From contig JAKAMM010000019.1 of NCBI GenBank assembly GCA_021812905.1, positions 1 through 13,125 of the forward strand: a stretch of 13,125 bases of DNA, read 5' to 3'. The notes beneath the pieces are model-generated. The model had not been told where the DNA came from and did not search any database. It saw nothing but the letters and a program-made list of their open reading frames with translations. Shown here piece after piece: positions 7,810-13,125 of this stretch (positions within the stretch are counted from its first letter, which is position 1; the number at the start of each line of letters is the position of its first letter). This stretch comes from Chloroflexota bacterium (GTDB lineage Bacteria; Chloroflexota; Anaerolineae; Anaerolineales; Villigracilaceae). The position numbers and the translations under genes are program-made.

Positions 7810-8496
7810 ATGGCACAGGCTGGTTTGCACGGAATAGTTGGCGTGGCGGTACGCAAGTGGATGCCGAAAAAGGAATGGTTGTTGCTGGGCGTCGTGCTGG
7901 GCAGTCTATTCCCTGACCTGGACTATATCGCCGTGGCTTTTGCAGTGATGATGCAACAATCCGCTGCGGGATTGCAGTACACGTTTACGCATAGCATCTT
8001 TACCATTCTAGTTGTCGTGCTCTTGTTCCATCTGATTTCATTGGCGACGAAGAACAACAAATGGAGTAATTTGGGCCTGGGTTTTGGCATTGGTATTCTT
8101 CTGCATATTCTTCTTGACCTGGTGATTTGGTTTAAAGGTGTGGAGTTGTTCTGGCCTTTTCATTACGAGTTGAATTTCTGGAGCTGGTTAGTGGTACCGA
8201 ATTGGTTGGACATCCTTCTCAGGGCCGGTGAGTTCCTGGCTTTTGGATTGTATTTCACTTTGTTGGCATTTGTCGCTGCCAAGCAGAAGACCAATGAAGA
8301 TTATGCGCCCAAGTTGCGCAGTTGGGCTAACAGCCAGTATGCGCTGTTTTTTCTTTTTACGTTCCTGTTCTTCTTTCCCCAAAAGAACACGATGGCAATT
8401 TATAGTGCGCTGTATCTGCTGGCGTTATTCTTTGCGATCATCATCACTTTGCGGATGAAGCAAACGATTGAACAAAGCACCAATAAATCAAAATAA
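7810..8496 (+). CDS. YdjM/DUF457-family membrane-bound predicted metal-dependent hydrolase
   Basis: This 228-aa protein is hydrophobic with about five membrane segments (roughly 24-46, 62-80, 88-108, 138-156 and 178-216, the last probably two spans). It carries the His/Asp pattern of the YdjM/DUF457 family: His7 in GLHGIVG, PDLD (35-38), FTHS (59-62) and HILLDL (99-104), all near predicted membrane faces. Family members are annotated as inner-membrane metal-dependent hydrolases. The E. coli relative YdjM is LexA-regulated, but no substrate is firmly established. GGAGG at 7801-7805 supports the start. It lies alone between the ribF terminator and a second hairpin, so it is likely monocistronic. 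No specific role can be assigned. Confidence 0.72.
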   Translation: MAQAGLHGIVGVAVRKWMPKKEWLLLGVVLGSLFPDLDYIAVAFAVMMQQSAAGLQYTFTHSIFTILVVVLLFHLISLATKNNKWSNLGLGFGIGILLHILLDLVIWFKGVELFWPFHYELNFWSWLVVPNWLDILLRAGEFLAFGLYFTLLAFVAAKQKTNEDYAPKLRSWANSQYALFFLFTFLFFFPQKNTMAIYSALYLLALFFAIIITLRMKQTIEQSTNKSK

Positions 8497-8500
8497 CGCA

Positions 8501-8524
8501 GGGACGGCCAAATGGCTGCCCTTT
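8501..8524 (+). terminator. Weak intrinsic terminator after the YdjM-like gene
   Basis: GGG-A-CGGCC (8501-8509) pairs with GGCTGCCC (8514-8521) around an AAAT loop, with one bulged A and one G-U pair, then TTT CGTT. The stem is moderate and the U-tract short, so termination may be partial. Confidence 0.5.
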
Positions 8525-8527
8525 CGT

Positions 8528-8533
8528 TATAAT
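8528..8533 (+). promoter_or_regulatory. -10 element before the ThyX-like gene
   Basis: A perfect TATAAT stands 25 nt before the start codon. The expected -35 position falls in the terminator stem and does not match TTGACA. The predicted mRNA would begin near 8540 with AAAGGAG (8547-8553) as ribosome binding site. Confidence 0.4.
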
Positions 8534-8558
8534 CACATAGACAGCCAAAGGAGATCGA

Positions 8559-9980
8559 ATGCCTGAACAACAGATTTATCTGCTCTCTCCGAAAGAACTC
8601 AGCCCCGAAACCATCGCCGTGGCTTTTGCAAAAACGTCGCGCTCGCCCGAATCGTTTCGTGAGATCGCGGCCGAGTTGAATGATGAAAAGTCTGCCAAAT
8701 TTCATGAGAAGTGGGTGGTCGGATATGGTCATGCCTCGGTGGCGGAACACGCTGTTTTGCATATCGCATTTGAGAATGTTTCGCGGCTTGCCATCGAAAG
8801 CATCGAAGGCAACCGTCTAGCCTCATATACTGAAAAATCAACGCGCTATCAAAAATGGGGCACGGATGATTTTTTCGTCCCGGCTGAATTGGATGGACAC
8901 CCACTGCGCGACGAATACATCGCCACCTGCCGCCTCCTGTTCGGGACTTATAGTGGTTCGCTCGACCCCGTGCGGACTCTCGTCCTCGGCCATTCTCCGC
9001 GCCGCGAAAACGAGTCGGATGAAGGCTATGATCGCCGCATCCGCTCACAGTACGTGGACGTATGCCGCTTTATTTTGCCCGCGGCCTCGCTGGCGAACGT
9101 CGGCATGACGGCCAATGCGCGCGTGCTGGAAAGCCTGATCCGCAAGATGTTGTCTTCTTCGCTGATGGAAGTAAAACAAATTGGCGAAAAAGTAAAAGAA
9201 GTCGCCAAGGCCGAAGTCCCAACGTTGGTGAAGTATGCGGATACTGTTCCGTATTTGATTGAGACGGGCCAGGATATTTCCAAATTCGTAAAACACGAAG
9301 CCCGGATCGAGAACCATCATTCTGATAAATGGTGTCATTTGATCGATTACGACAAGGATGGGGAAAAGAAAGTTCTGGCGGCGGTCCTATATCGTTTCGG
9401 CGAAATGTCGTATGCCGATGCGCTGGCACACGTCACTGCACATAAAAAAGCCGAGCGGACTCAACTGGCGGAACTATTGATGAAACGATTGGGCCGCTAT
9501 GATGTCCCTTTGCGCGAGTTGGAATATTGCACGTACACGTTTGATCTGGTCATGGATCAGGGCGCGTATGCCGAATTCAAACGCCACCGCATGATGACGC
9601 AGACGCCGCAGATACTGACGACGCGGCACGGGTACGCGACTCCGCGTTTGATAACGGACGCCGGCTTCGGGTCCGAGTATGAAGCGGCTATGAATGCCGC
9701 GGCGGAAACGTACGAAAAGTTGTATGCCTTCAATCCGCAAGTTGCGCAATATATTGTCCCCAATGGATATAAACGCCGCGTGCTGGCACAATTCAATTTG
9801 CGCGAAGCTTATGCTTTCTGTCAATTGCGCTCTGCACCCAACGCCCACTTTTCGATCCGGCGTATTGCTGAACGAGTGTATGAGGAGATTGCGCGCATGC
9901 ATCCAACCTTGACGAGTTTTATGCAGATGTCTGAAGAAACGTGGCAGGGCGTGGAGAAAAAATATTTTTCTAGCCTGTAA
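8559..9980 (+). CDS. Tandem-duplicated ThyX-like (flavin-dependent thymidylate synthase family) protein
   Basis: Canonical ThyX (about 220-250 aa) methylates dUMP to dTMP using FAD and methylene-tetrahydrofolate. This 473-aa protein contains two ThyX-like halves. Half 1 (about 50-230) has GHASVAEHAVLHIAF (57-71), VSRLAI, and GNRLASYTEKSTRY (84-97), which aligns with the RHRx7S signature but has GN in place of RH and keeps the Ser94 and Arg96 positions. Half 2 (about 270-460) has TFDLVMDQGAYAEFKRHR (327-344), which keeps RHR but has Ile352 where the Ser should be, plus the late NLREAYAFCQLR (413-424) and IRRIAERV (433-440) segments typical of ThyX. The start is fixed by AAAGGAG 5 nt upstream. 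Family membership is firm. Whether it makes dTMP, modifies another nucleotide or is non-catalytic is not shown. Confidence 0.8.
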   Translation: MPEQQIYLLSPKELSPETIAVAFAKTSRSPESFREIAAELNDEKSAKFHEKWVVGYGHASVAEHAVLHIAFENVSRLAIESIEGNRLASYTEKSTRYQKWGTDDFFVPAELDGHPLRDEYIATCRLLFGTYSGSLDPVRTLVLGHSPRRENESDEGYDRRIRSQYVDVCRFILPAASLANVGMTANARVLESLIRKMLSSSLMEVKQIGEKVKEVAKAEVPTLVKYADTVPYLIETGQDISKFVKHEARIENHHSDKWCHLIDYDKDGEKKVLAAVLYRFGEMSYADALAHVTAHKKAERTQLAELLMKRLGRYDVPLRELEYCTYTFDLVMDQGAYAEFKRHRMMTQTPQILTTRHGYATPRLITDAGFGSEYEAAMNAAAETYEKLYAFNPQVAQYIVPNGYKRRVLAQFNLREAYAFCQLRSAPNAHFSIRRIAERVYEEIARMHPTLTSFMQMSEETWQGVEKKYFSSL

Positions 9981-10017
9981 AATAGATTTTATCGGGAATA
10001 ACGAAAACAAAATATTC

Positions 10018-10108
10018 ATCCACAGATTACACACGCGTGCCTGCGCACGGTGCAGGCAGATTTCGCCGATCTTTTCTTCAATCTGTGTCATCTGCGAAAT
10101 CTGTGGAT
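10018..10108. repeat. CCACAGATT-type imperfect palindrome with nested hairpin
   Basis: ATCCACAGATT (10018-10028) and AATCTGTGGAT (10098-10108) are perfect 11-bp inverted ends. Inside, the CAGATTTCGC-type sequence of the left half resembles the complement of the right half. The left half also holds a smaller palindrome, GCCTGC (10039-10044) / GCAGGC (10052-10057), which looks inserted. Repeats of the form CCACAGATTACACAGATT are dispersed in many bacterial genomes (from memory). Confidence 0.75.
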
Positions 10109-10165
10109 TATTTCGAATAAAGTCAAAAATATAAAGCCCCTTTCTAATCCGATGAGCTGGAGAGC

Positions 10166-10284
10166 GATCAATGCGTCAAGGTGAGATTTCTTCCGAATCA
10201 ATCTCCCAAATTGTGGTAGGGATTGCTCACATGCACTTGCGCCAGATGCAAGTGTCGCCGCGAAGAACAGCGGCTCGCAAAGAC
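10166..10284. repeat. Decayed copy of the GTCATTGCGAG-family element
   Basis: The right end CTCGCAAAGAC (10274-10284) differs by one base from the end of the 2104-2185 element. Internally, CTTCCGAATCAATCTCC aligns with CTTCCCGAAGCAACCTCC of that element, and GGGATTGCTC (10219-10228) matches its opposite arm. The left end is degraded. The copy is longer and carries an extra hairpin, CACTTGC (10234-10240) / GCAAGTG (10248-10254). Confidence 0.45.
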
Positions 10285-10321
10285 ATAATCCTTTTTGTAT
10301 ATCTGCTTCATGTGTCCTGCC

Positions 10322-10340
10322 CTTAACAACCCATTAACAT
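10322..10340 (+). promoter_or_regulatory. Pho-box-like direct repeat before the response regulator gene
   Basis: Two 8-bp units, CTTAACAA (10322-10329) and ATTAACAT (10333-10340), are separated by CCC, giving 11-bp periodicity. This matches the PhoB/PhoP-family arrangement known from cyanobacteria (8-bp TTAAC-type units, 3-bp spacers) and the TTAACA repeats of Bacillus PhoP. It lies 18 nt upstream of the -10 and so covers the -35 region, consistent with activator-dependent transcription. Confidence 0.65.
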
Positions 10341-10355
10341 CGCGATATTTCTTTA

Positions 10356-10364
10356 TGGTATATT
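10356..10364 (+). promoter_or_regulatory. Extended -10 of the response regulator gene; leaderless start
   Basis: TGG then TATATT (10359-10364) forms an extended -10. The gap to the ATG at 10373 is only 8 nt, which places the predicted transcription start within about two bases of the start codon. There is no Shine-Dalgarno, so a leaderless mRNA is expected. Confidence 0.55.
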
Positions 10365-10372
10365 CTCTGCAA

Positions 10373-11083
10373 ATGCCTGAAACCATCCTGATCGTAGAAG
10401 ACGAACCTTCTTTGCAAGAGACCCTTGCATATAATTTAAAAAAAGACGGCTACACTGTCGAAGCGGTCGGTGACGGTCGTTCCGCGCTCGAAGCGGCCCG
10501 CCGATTAAGGCCGGACCTCATTGTCCTTGACCTAATGCTTCCCGAAATAGACGGCTTCGAGGTGGCTCGAATCCTGCGTAGGGAGATGACGACTGCCATC
10601 CTCATGCTCACGGCGCGCGACGACGAGGTCGACCGCGTGGTCGGCCTCGAGGTCGGTGCGGACGATTACCTGACCAAGCCCTTCTCGATGCGCGAACTGT
10701 TGGCGCGCGTTAGAGCCCAATTACGCCGCGAACGCCTGATCCGTGAAGACATGGGCAGGAGCGTTGACTCCCAACCCGCGCACGAGACTTTGAGCTTCGG
10801 TAATCTTATTGTCAACCTGACGCGCCGCGAGGTGACTCTCGATGGCAAACCCGTACCGCTCAAACCAAAGGAATACGAGCTGCTCCTTTTTCTGGCCGAA
10901 CATCGCGGACAAATGCTCTCGCGTGAATTCATTTTGGAGCGTGTTTGGGGCTGGGATTACATCGGCGACAGCCGCACGGTGGATGTGCATGTGCGCTGGC
11001 TGCGCCAAAAGGTCGAATCCGATTCATCCAACCCGGTACGCATCGTTACCGTGCGCGGGGGCGGATACAGGTTTGAAGGATAA
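10373..11083 (+). CDS. phoB: OmpR/PhoB-family response regulator
   Basis: This 236-aa cytoplasmic transcription factor has a receiver domain (about 1-118) with acidic pocket Glu9/Asp10, phosphoacceptor Asp53 in VLDLMLP, Thr80 in MLTAR and Lys102 in TKPF. It is followed by a winged-helix DNA-binding domain (about 138-236, ending [13 protein letters not shown]). The start at 10373 gives the standard N-terminus [11 protein letters not shown]; the upstream ATG at 10295 adds non-family residues. The kinase gene follows after 51 nt. The adjacent TTAAC repeats and the PAS-bearing kinase favour the PhoB/PhoP phosphate subgroup, but domain content alone would equally fit other OmpR-type regulators, so the symbol is an inference. 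It probably binds the repeats at 10322 and 12372. Confidence 0.85.
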   Translation: MPETILIVEDEPSLQETLAYNLKKDGYTVEAVGDGRSALEAARRLRPDLIVLDLMLPEIDGFEVARILRREMTTAILMLTARDDEVDRVVGLEVGADDYLTKPFSMRELLARVRAQLRRERLIREDMGRSVDSQPAHETLSFGNLIVNLTRREVTLDGKPVPLKPKEYELLLFLAEHRGQMLSREFILERVWGWDYIGDSRTVDVHVRWLRQKVESDSSNPVRIVTVRGGGYRFEG

Positions 11084-11112
11084 GTGTCACGTGTCAGGTG
11101 TTCCGGTGTCAC
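11084..11112. repeat. Short GTGTCA-type tandem repeats between regulator and kinase
   Basis: GTGTCAC, GTGTCAG and GTGTTCC follow one another (11084-11104), and one more GTGTCAC lies at 11106-11112. They fill most of the 51-nt gap, directly after the regulator stop codon. Their role is unknown; they may be a dispersed spacer repeat or an operator. Confidence 0.5.
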
Positions 11113-11134
11113 GCCTTTGAAACCGTGATAGGCT

Positions 11135-12364
11135 ATGACGTTATTACTCTTCGTCTCCCTCATTGTTGCGCTGATCGTTTTGGCGATTGTGGCATGGTTT
11201 TACGTTGGCTTACGCCGCCGCCTCGATGAATACGCGCGTGAACTTCGCCGCGCCAAAACAATTGGGTCTTTACCCGAAGATGTGAACAGACTCGAAGATT
11301 TGTCGAACGCTGTTAAATCTCTTTTCTTGAATTTCAATCTTCAACTTTCAACTTTGAACGCCGAACATAAACGTCTGGCTGCTGTGCTTGAGCAGATGAC
11401 AGACGGTGTGCTTATTGCTGATTCAAATGGACAGATCCAATTTGCCAACCCGGCTGCAGAAAAACTATTCGAAAGCCCCAATGCGGTTGGCCGCACGGTT
11501 GTCGAGGTCATTCGCCATCACCAACTTGTCGAGACCTGGAAACGCTGCCAGCAGACGAATGAAATCCAAAGCGAGTCTGTGGAACTGCCCGCGCGCCGTC
11601 AATTCCTGCAACTGATTGCCATCCCCGATCAACACGCAGGCGGAAGTTTGCTGCTCGTCCAGGATCTGACGCGTGTCCGCCGACTCGAAACCGTACGCCG
11701 CGACTTTATCTCGAATATTTCCCATGAACTGCGGACGCCGCTGGCATCGCTCAAAGCGCTGACGGAAACCCTGCAAGACGGCGCTCTTTCGGACCCGGAA
11801 GCGGGGCCGCGTTTCCTGGGCCGCATCGCCACCGAAGTCGACGCGCTGACGCAGATGGCGCAGGAACTTCTCGATCTGTCAAAAATCGAATCAGGACAGG
11901 TAGCATTAAACCTTGCTCCGGTCTCGTCGAAAAAATTGTTGATGTCCGCCGCCGAGCGGATGAAACTGCAAGCCGAGCGTGCTGGATTAATTTTACAGGT
12001 GGTGTGTGATGATGATTTGCCAAACGTTCATGCCGATCAAGCGCGGCTGGAACAAGTGCTGGTCAATCTGATTCACAACGCAGTCAAGTTCACGCGTCCG
12101 GATGGGGAGGTGGCTCTTTTAGCGGAGTCCGTTTCGGAGGCGGTGCGATTCGGAGTCAAGGATACCGGCATCGGCATCCCGCTGGATGATGTCCCGCGCG
12201 TGTTCGAGCGTTTCTATCGAGTTGACAAGTCCCGCACGGGCAGCGGCACGGGTTTGGGCTTGTCCATTGCGCGGCATATCGTTGAAGCGCACGGCGGAAA
12301 AATTTGGGCGGAGAGTGAAGAGGGCAGGGGCAGTACGTTCTATTTCTCCATCCCTGTTGCTTAA
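11135..12364 (+). CDS. phoR: PhoR-like membrane sensor histidine kinase
   Basis: This 409-aa kinase has one strong N-terminal membrane segment (about 3-25) followed by RRR, so the rest is cytoplasmic and there is no periplasmic sensor. A PAS-like domain (about 80-180, GVLIADSNGQIQFANPAAEKLF at 91-112 in part) precedes the HisKA region with phosphoacceptor His197 in ISHELRTPL and the HATPase domain with N-box NLIHNAVKF (311-319), G1 DTGIGIP (343-349) and G2 GTGLGLS (371-377). One short membrane anchor plus PAS is the layout of PhoR, which senses through the Pst/PhoU complex; neither pst nor phoU is in the window. The Shine-Dalgarno is weak. It should phosphorylate the regulator at 10373. Confidence 0.86.
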   Translation: MTLLLFVSLIVALIVLAIVAWFYVGLRRRLDEYARELRRAKTIGSLPEDVNRLEDLSNAVKSLFLNFNLQLSTLNAEHKRLAAVLEQMTDGVLIADSNGQIQFANPAAEKLFESPNAVGRTVVEVIRHHQLVETWKRCQQTNEIQSESVELPARRQFLQLIAIPDQHAGGSLLLVQDLTRVRRLETVRRDFISNISHELRTPLASLKALTETLQDGALSDPEAGPRFLGRIATEVDALTQMAQELLDLSKIESGQVALNLAPVSSKKLLMSAAERMKLQAERAGLILQVVCDDDLPNVHADQARLEQVLVNLIHNAVKFTRPDGEVALLAESVSEAVRFGVKDTGIGIPLDDVPRVFERFYRVDKSRTGSGTGLGLSIARHIVEAHGGKIWAESEEGRGSTFYFSIPVA

Positions 12365-12371
12365 CAAAATT

Positions 12372-12401
12372 GTTTACCAGATGTTAACCAGCTCTTAGGC
12401 C
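12372..12401 (+). promoter_or_regulatory. Triple Pho-box-like repeat before the microprotein-surE unit
   Basis: Three 8-bp units, GTTTACCA (12372-12379), GTTAACCA (12383-12390) and CTTAGGCC (12394-12401), are each separated by exactly 3 nt. A further TTAACA (12361-12366) overlaps the kinase stop codon, one base out of register. Period and core match the pair at 10322, and the third unit is the weakest. A poor -10, TAAGAT (12421-12426), begins 20 nt downstream, almost the same spacing as at the regulator promoter. Confidence 0.6.
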
Positions 12402-12451
12402 GTTTTTAAAGGGTTGGGATTAAGATGGAGTGGATGAGAAAGGAGCATTTC

Positions 12452-12568
12452 ATGAACTCGGATATCATTGTTATCGTGTTGACCTTTATTGCAATGCTGA
12501 TCGTGTGCGGCGTGGACGCTTCACGCAAGCGCCGCGATTATATAAATCATAAGGAAGTGAATGGATAA
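12452..12568 (+). CDS. 38-aa single-span membrane microprotein
   Basis: I do not recognise this protein. The ORF starts with ATG at 12452 behind AGGAG (12441-12445, 6-nt spacing), the best ribosome binding site in this part of the window. It encodes MNSD, a hydrophobic stretch IIVIVLTFIAMLIVCGV (5-21), then a basic tail with SRKRRDY (24-30). This fits one transmembrane helix with the C-terminus in the cytoplasm by the positive-inside rule. Its stop codon overlaps the surE start by 8 nt, so the two are probably translationally coupled. It lies between a PhoR-like kinase and surE and directly behind the triple TTAAC repeat, suggesting phosphate-linked expression. It could modulate the kinase or another membrane complex, or be a coupling leader for surE; none of this is shown. 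Confidence 0.6.
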   Translation: MNSDIIVIVLTFIAMLIVCGVDASRKRRDYINHKEVNG

Positions 12569-13125
12569 ACATATTCTCGTTACCAACGACGATGGCGTGC
12601 TTGCCCCCGGCCTGTTGGCCCTTGCGCAGGAAATGCGCAAATTCGGGCGGGTTAGTATTCTCGCCCCTGACCGCAACTGGTCGGGTGGCGGACATGTGAA
12701 AACTCTCGACCGCGCCCTGCGCGTGCGTGAGTATCATCTTGCGGATGGTTCAACGGCTTTCGCCAGCGATGGCGCGCCTTCAGATTGTGTGGCTCTTGCC
12801 ACACTTGGATATTTCAAAGAGAAGATCGATTTGGTGGTTTCCGGGATCAATGTCGGCGCTAACCTTGGACACGATGTCACTTACTCTGGCACCGTGACCG
12901 CCGCCATGGAAGCAGTGATCGCAGGTGTACCCGGTGTTGCGGTCTCGCTGGAAGTTCCGGATGGACATATCGGCGAAATTGATTTCAGTCTGGCGGCTCA
13001 TGCCGCGGGCCGCGTGGTCCAGCGCGTGATCGAAAACGGCCTGCCGCCTGAAATTCTTTTGAACGTCAATGTGCCTTATCTTATTGCGCGCGATTTGATG
13101 CGTGGCTTTCGCGTGACCCGTCAGG
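12561..13125 (+). CDS. surE: 5'/3'-nucleotidase SurE (3' end outside window)
   Basis: SurE is a divalent-metal nucleoside monophosphatase, with exopolyphosphatase activity in some species, that releases phosphate from 5'- and 3'-nucleotides. The 188 complete codons present begin MDKHILVTNDDG with catalytic Asp10 and Asp11. They include PDRNWSGGGH with metal-ligand Ser41 (36-45), SDGAPSDCV (69-77), and SGINVGANLGHDVTYSGTV with Asn97 (94-112), the full active-site set. The window ends before the C-terminus of a protein usually about 250-270 aa. The ATG at 12561 overlaps the microprotein stop, and AAGGAAG (12551-12557) inside that ORF is the likely ribosome binding site. Placement behind TTAAC repeats suggests phosphate-starvation control, a plausible use of SurE for phosphate salvage. 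Confidence 0.94.
   Translation, partial: MDKHILVTNDDGVLAPGLLALAQEMRKFGRVSILAPDRNWSGGGHVKTLDRALRVREYHLADGSTAFASDGAPSDCVALATLGYFKEKIDLVVSGINVGANLGHDVTYSGTVTAAMEAVIAGVPGVAVSLEVPDGHIGEIDFSLAAHAAGRVVQRVIENGLPPEILLNVNVPYLIARDLMRGFRVTRQ

Larger units (their letters stand above)
9981..10372. other. Repeat-rich intergenic region before the response regulator
   Basis: No credible gene lies in these 392 bp. They contain the CCACAGATT-type element (10018-10108), a decayed MITE-like element (10166-10284), a TTAAC direct-repeat pair (10322-10340) and an extended -10 (10356-10364). No strong terminator for the ThyX-like gene was found; the repeat hairpin may serve instead. An in-frame ATG at 10295 would extend the regulator by 26 residues across the predicted promoter and is not favoured. 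Confidence 0.6.

Noticed and set aside
9474..10091. Minus-strand ORF of 205 codons starting in the ThyX-like/regulator gap
   Set aside because: Mostly antisense to the ThyX-like gene, its start falls in a palindromic repeat, and no recognisable domain is present.
10018..10284. CRISPR-like or tRNA-like structure in the repeat-rich gap
   Set aside because: The palindromes are of different families, are not regularly spaced direct repeats, and no cloverleaf with a T-loop consensus can be drawn.
10295..10372. 26-residue extension of the response regulator
   Set aside because: It would span the Pho-box-like repeat and the -10, and the receiver domain begins normally at [11 protein letters not shown].

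Overview
The window looks like a chromosomal stretch from a Chloroflexota bacterium, probably class Anaerolineae. This is an inference from four things: the translation/transcription operon order, an unusually short IF-2 (about 591 aa), a NusA with a long helix-hairpin-helix and charged C-terminal extension, and a double-length ThyX-like protein. No rRNA, 16S fragment or other decisive marker is present. All genes are on the + strand, and no tRNA, CRISPR array or transposase gene was seen.

Layout. Positions 1-246 hold a promoter and a leader hairpin. Positions 247-7746 hold the classical nusA-rnpM(ylxR)-infB-rbfA-nrnA-truB-ribF cluster, covering transcription elongation/termination, RNase P modulation, initiation factor 2, 30S maturation, nanoRNA turnover, tRNA pseudouridine-55 and FMN/FAD synthesis. 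rimP is not upstream of nusA, and the L7Ae-like ylxQ often found between ylxR and infB is absent. An intrinsic terminator whose loop contains the ribF stop codon closes the cluster. Next come a YdjM/DUF457-type membrane protein (7810-8496) and a tandem-duplicated ThyX-like protein (8559-9980), each with its own promoter-like sequence. A repeat-rich intergenic region of about 390 bp follows.

The right third is a phosphate-type regulatory module: a PhoB-like response regulator (10373-11083), a PhoR-like histidine kinase (11135-12364), a 38-residue single-span membrane microprotein (12452-12568) that other gene calls would easily miss, and surE (12561 to the window edge), a nucleotidase gene overlapping the microprotein by 8 nt. 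Two sets of 8-bp TTAAC-type direct repeats with 3-bp spacers (11-bp period) look like Pho boxes. One pair sits in front of the regulator gene and a triplet sits in front of the microprotein-surE unit. I infer an autoregulated PhoBR system that also drives the microprotein and a phosphate-releasing nucleotidase. The regulator mRNA is predicted to be leaderless.

Intergenic gaps carry several unrelated dispersed-type palindromes: a MITE-like element with GTC(G/A)TTGCGAG ends between nusA and rnpM and a decayed relative at 10166-10284, a perfect GTAGGGGC-type palindrome 6 nt before the ribF start, and a CCACAGATT-type element containing a nested hairpin after the ThyX-like gene. These resemble repeats known across many bacterial genomes and may affect mRNA folding and translation of the flanking genes.
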